Assembly: GCA_947632525.1 (NCBI GenBank)
Contig: CANRPQ010000068.1
Span: 1-6,566 of the forward strand
Length of the DNA: 6,566 nucleotides
Direction: 5' to 3'
Source: an uncultured Clostridia bacterium
GTDB lineage: Bacteria; Bacillota; Clostridia; TANB77; CAG-508
Below are positions 6,558 to 6,566 of the stretch, piece by piece. A program made the position numbers and the translations under genes. The notes beneath the pieces are model-generated. The model made no database searches. It worked only from the letters and a program-made list of their open reading frames with translations, and was not told the DNA's origin. Each line of letters begins with the position of its first letter. Position 1 is the first letter of the stretch.

Positions 6558-6566
6558 CTGTTTTTT

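Overview
The window is AT-rich (by eye roughly 30% G+C), with strong AGGAGG-type ribosome binding sites, A/T-rich codon choice and a T-box leader upstream of an aminoacyl-tRNA synthetase gene. This points to a low-GC Firmicute, most likely of the class Clostridia. The species cannot be named from the sequence.

Layout: almost everything is on the minus strand, so transcription runs from right to left. At the right edge (about 6240-6566) lies a promoter followed by a T-box riboswitch leader. It has a Stem I with a likely AUC (isoleucine) specifier, a T-box sequence with a UGGU acceptor-pairing bulge, and a transcription terminator that competes with the antiterminator. It controls ileS (3456-6224), a complete type 1 isoleucyl-tRNA synthetase of 922 residues. 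Downstream come a small papain-like (C39-like) cysteine peptidase homologue (2722-3339), a membrane-anchored protein with a jelly-roll-like segment and an HExxH metallopeptidase motif that is broken by a frameshift (1272-2652), and queA (207-1262), the tRNA S-adenosylmethionine ribosyltransferase-isomerase of queuosine synthesis. The last base pairs of the broken gene overlap the queA ribosome binding site.

At the left edge (1-99, plus strand) is the C-terminal tail of a gene that enters the window from outside. It is tentatively a transposase, because the tail sequence and the GACAT-rich flank at about 128-166 look like the end of an insertion sequence. A 13-bp perfect palindrome (82-113) carries this gene's stop codon in its loop and separates it from the convergent queA.

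How the parts relate: ileS and queA are both tRNA-related housekeeping genes, one charging tRNA-Ile and the other modifying the wobble base of tRNAs with GUN anticodons. The two genes between them are accessory and look peptidase-related. I found no clear rho-independent terminator between ileS and queA, so the T-box could influence all four genes; this is inference. The most unusual items are the peptidase-like pair placed between ileS and queA, and the clean single frameshift that splits the metallopeptidase-like gene.
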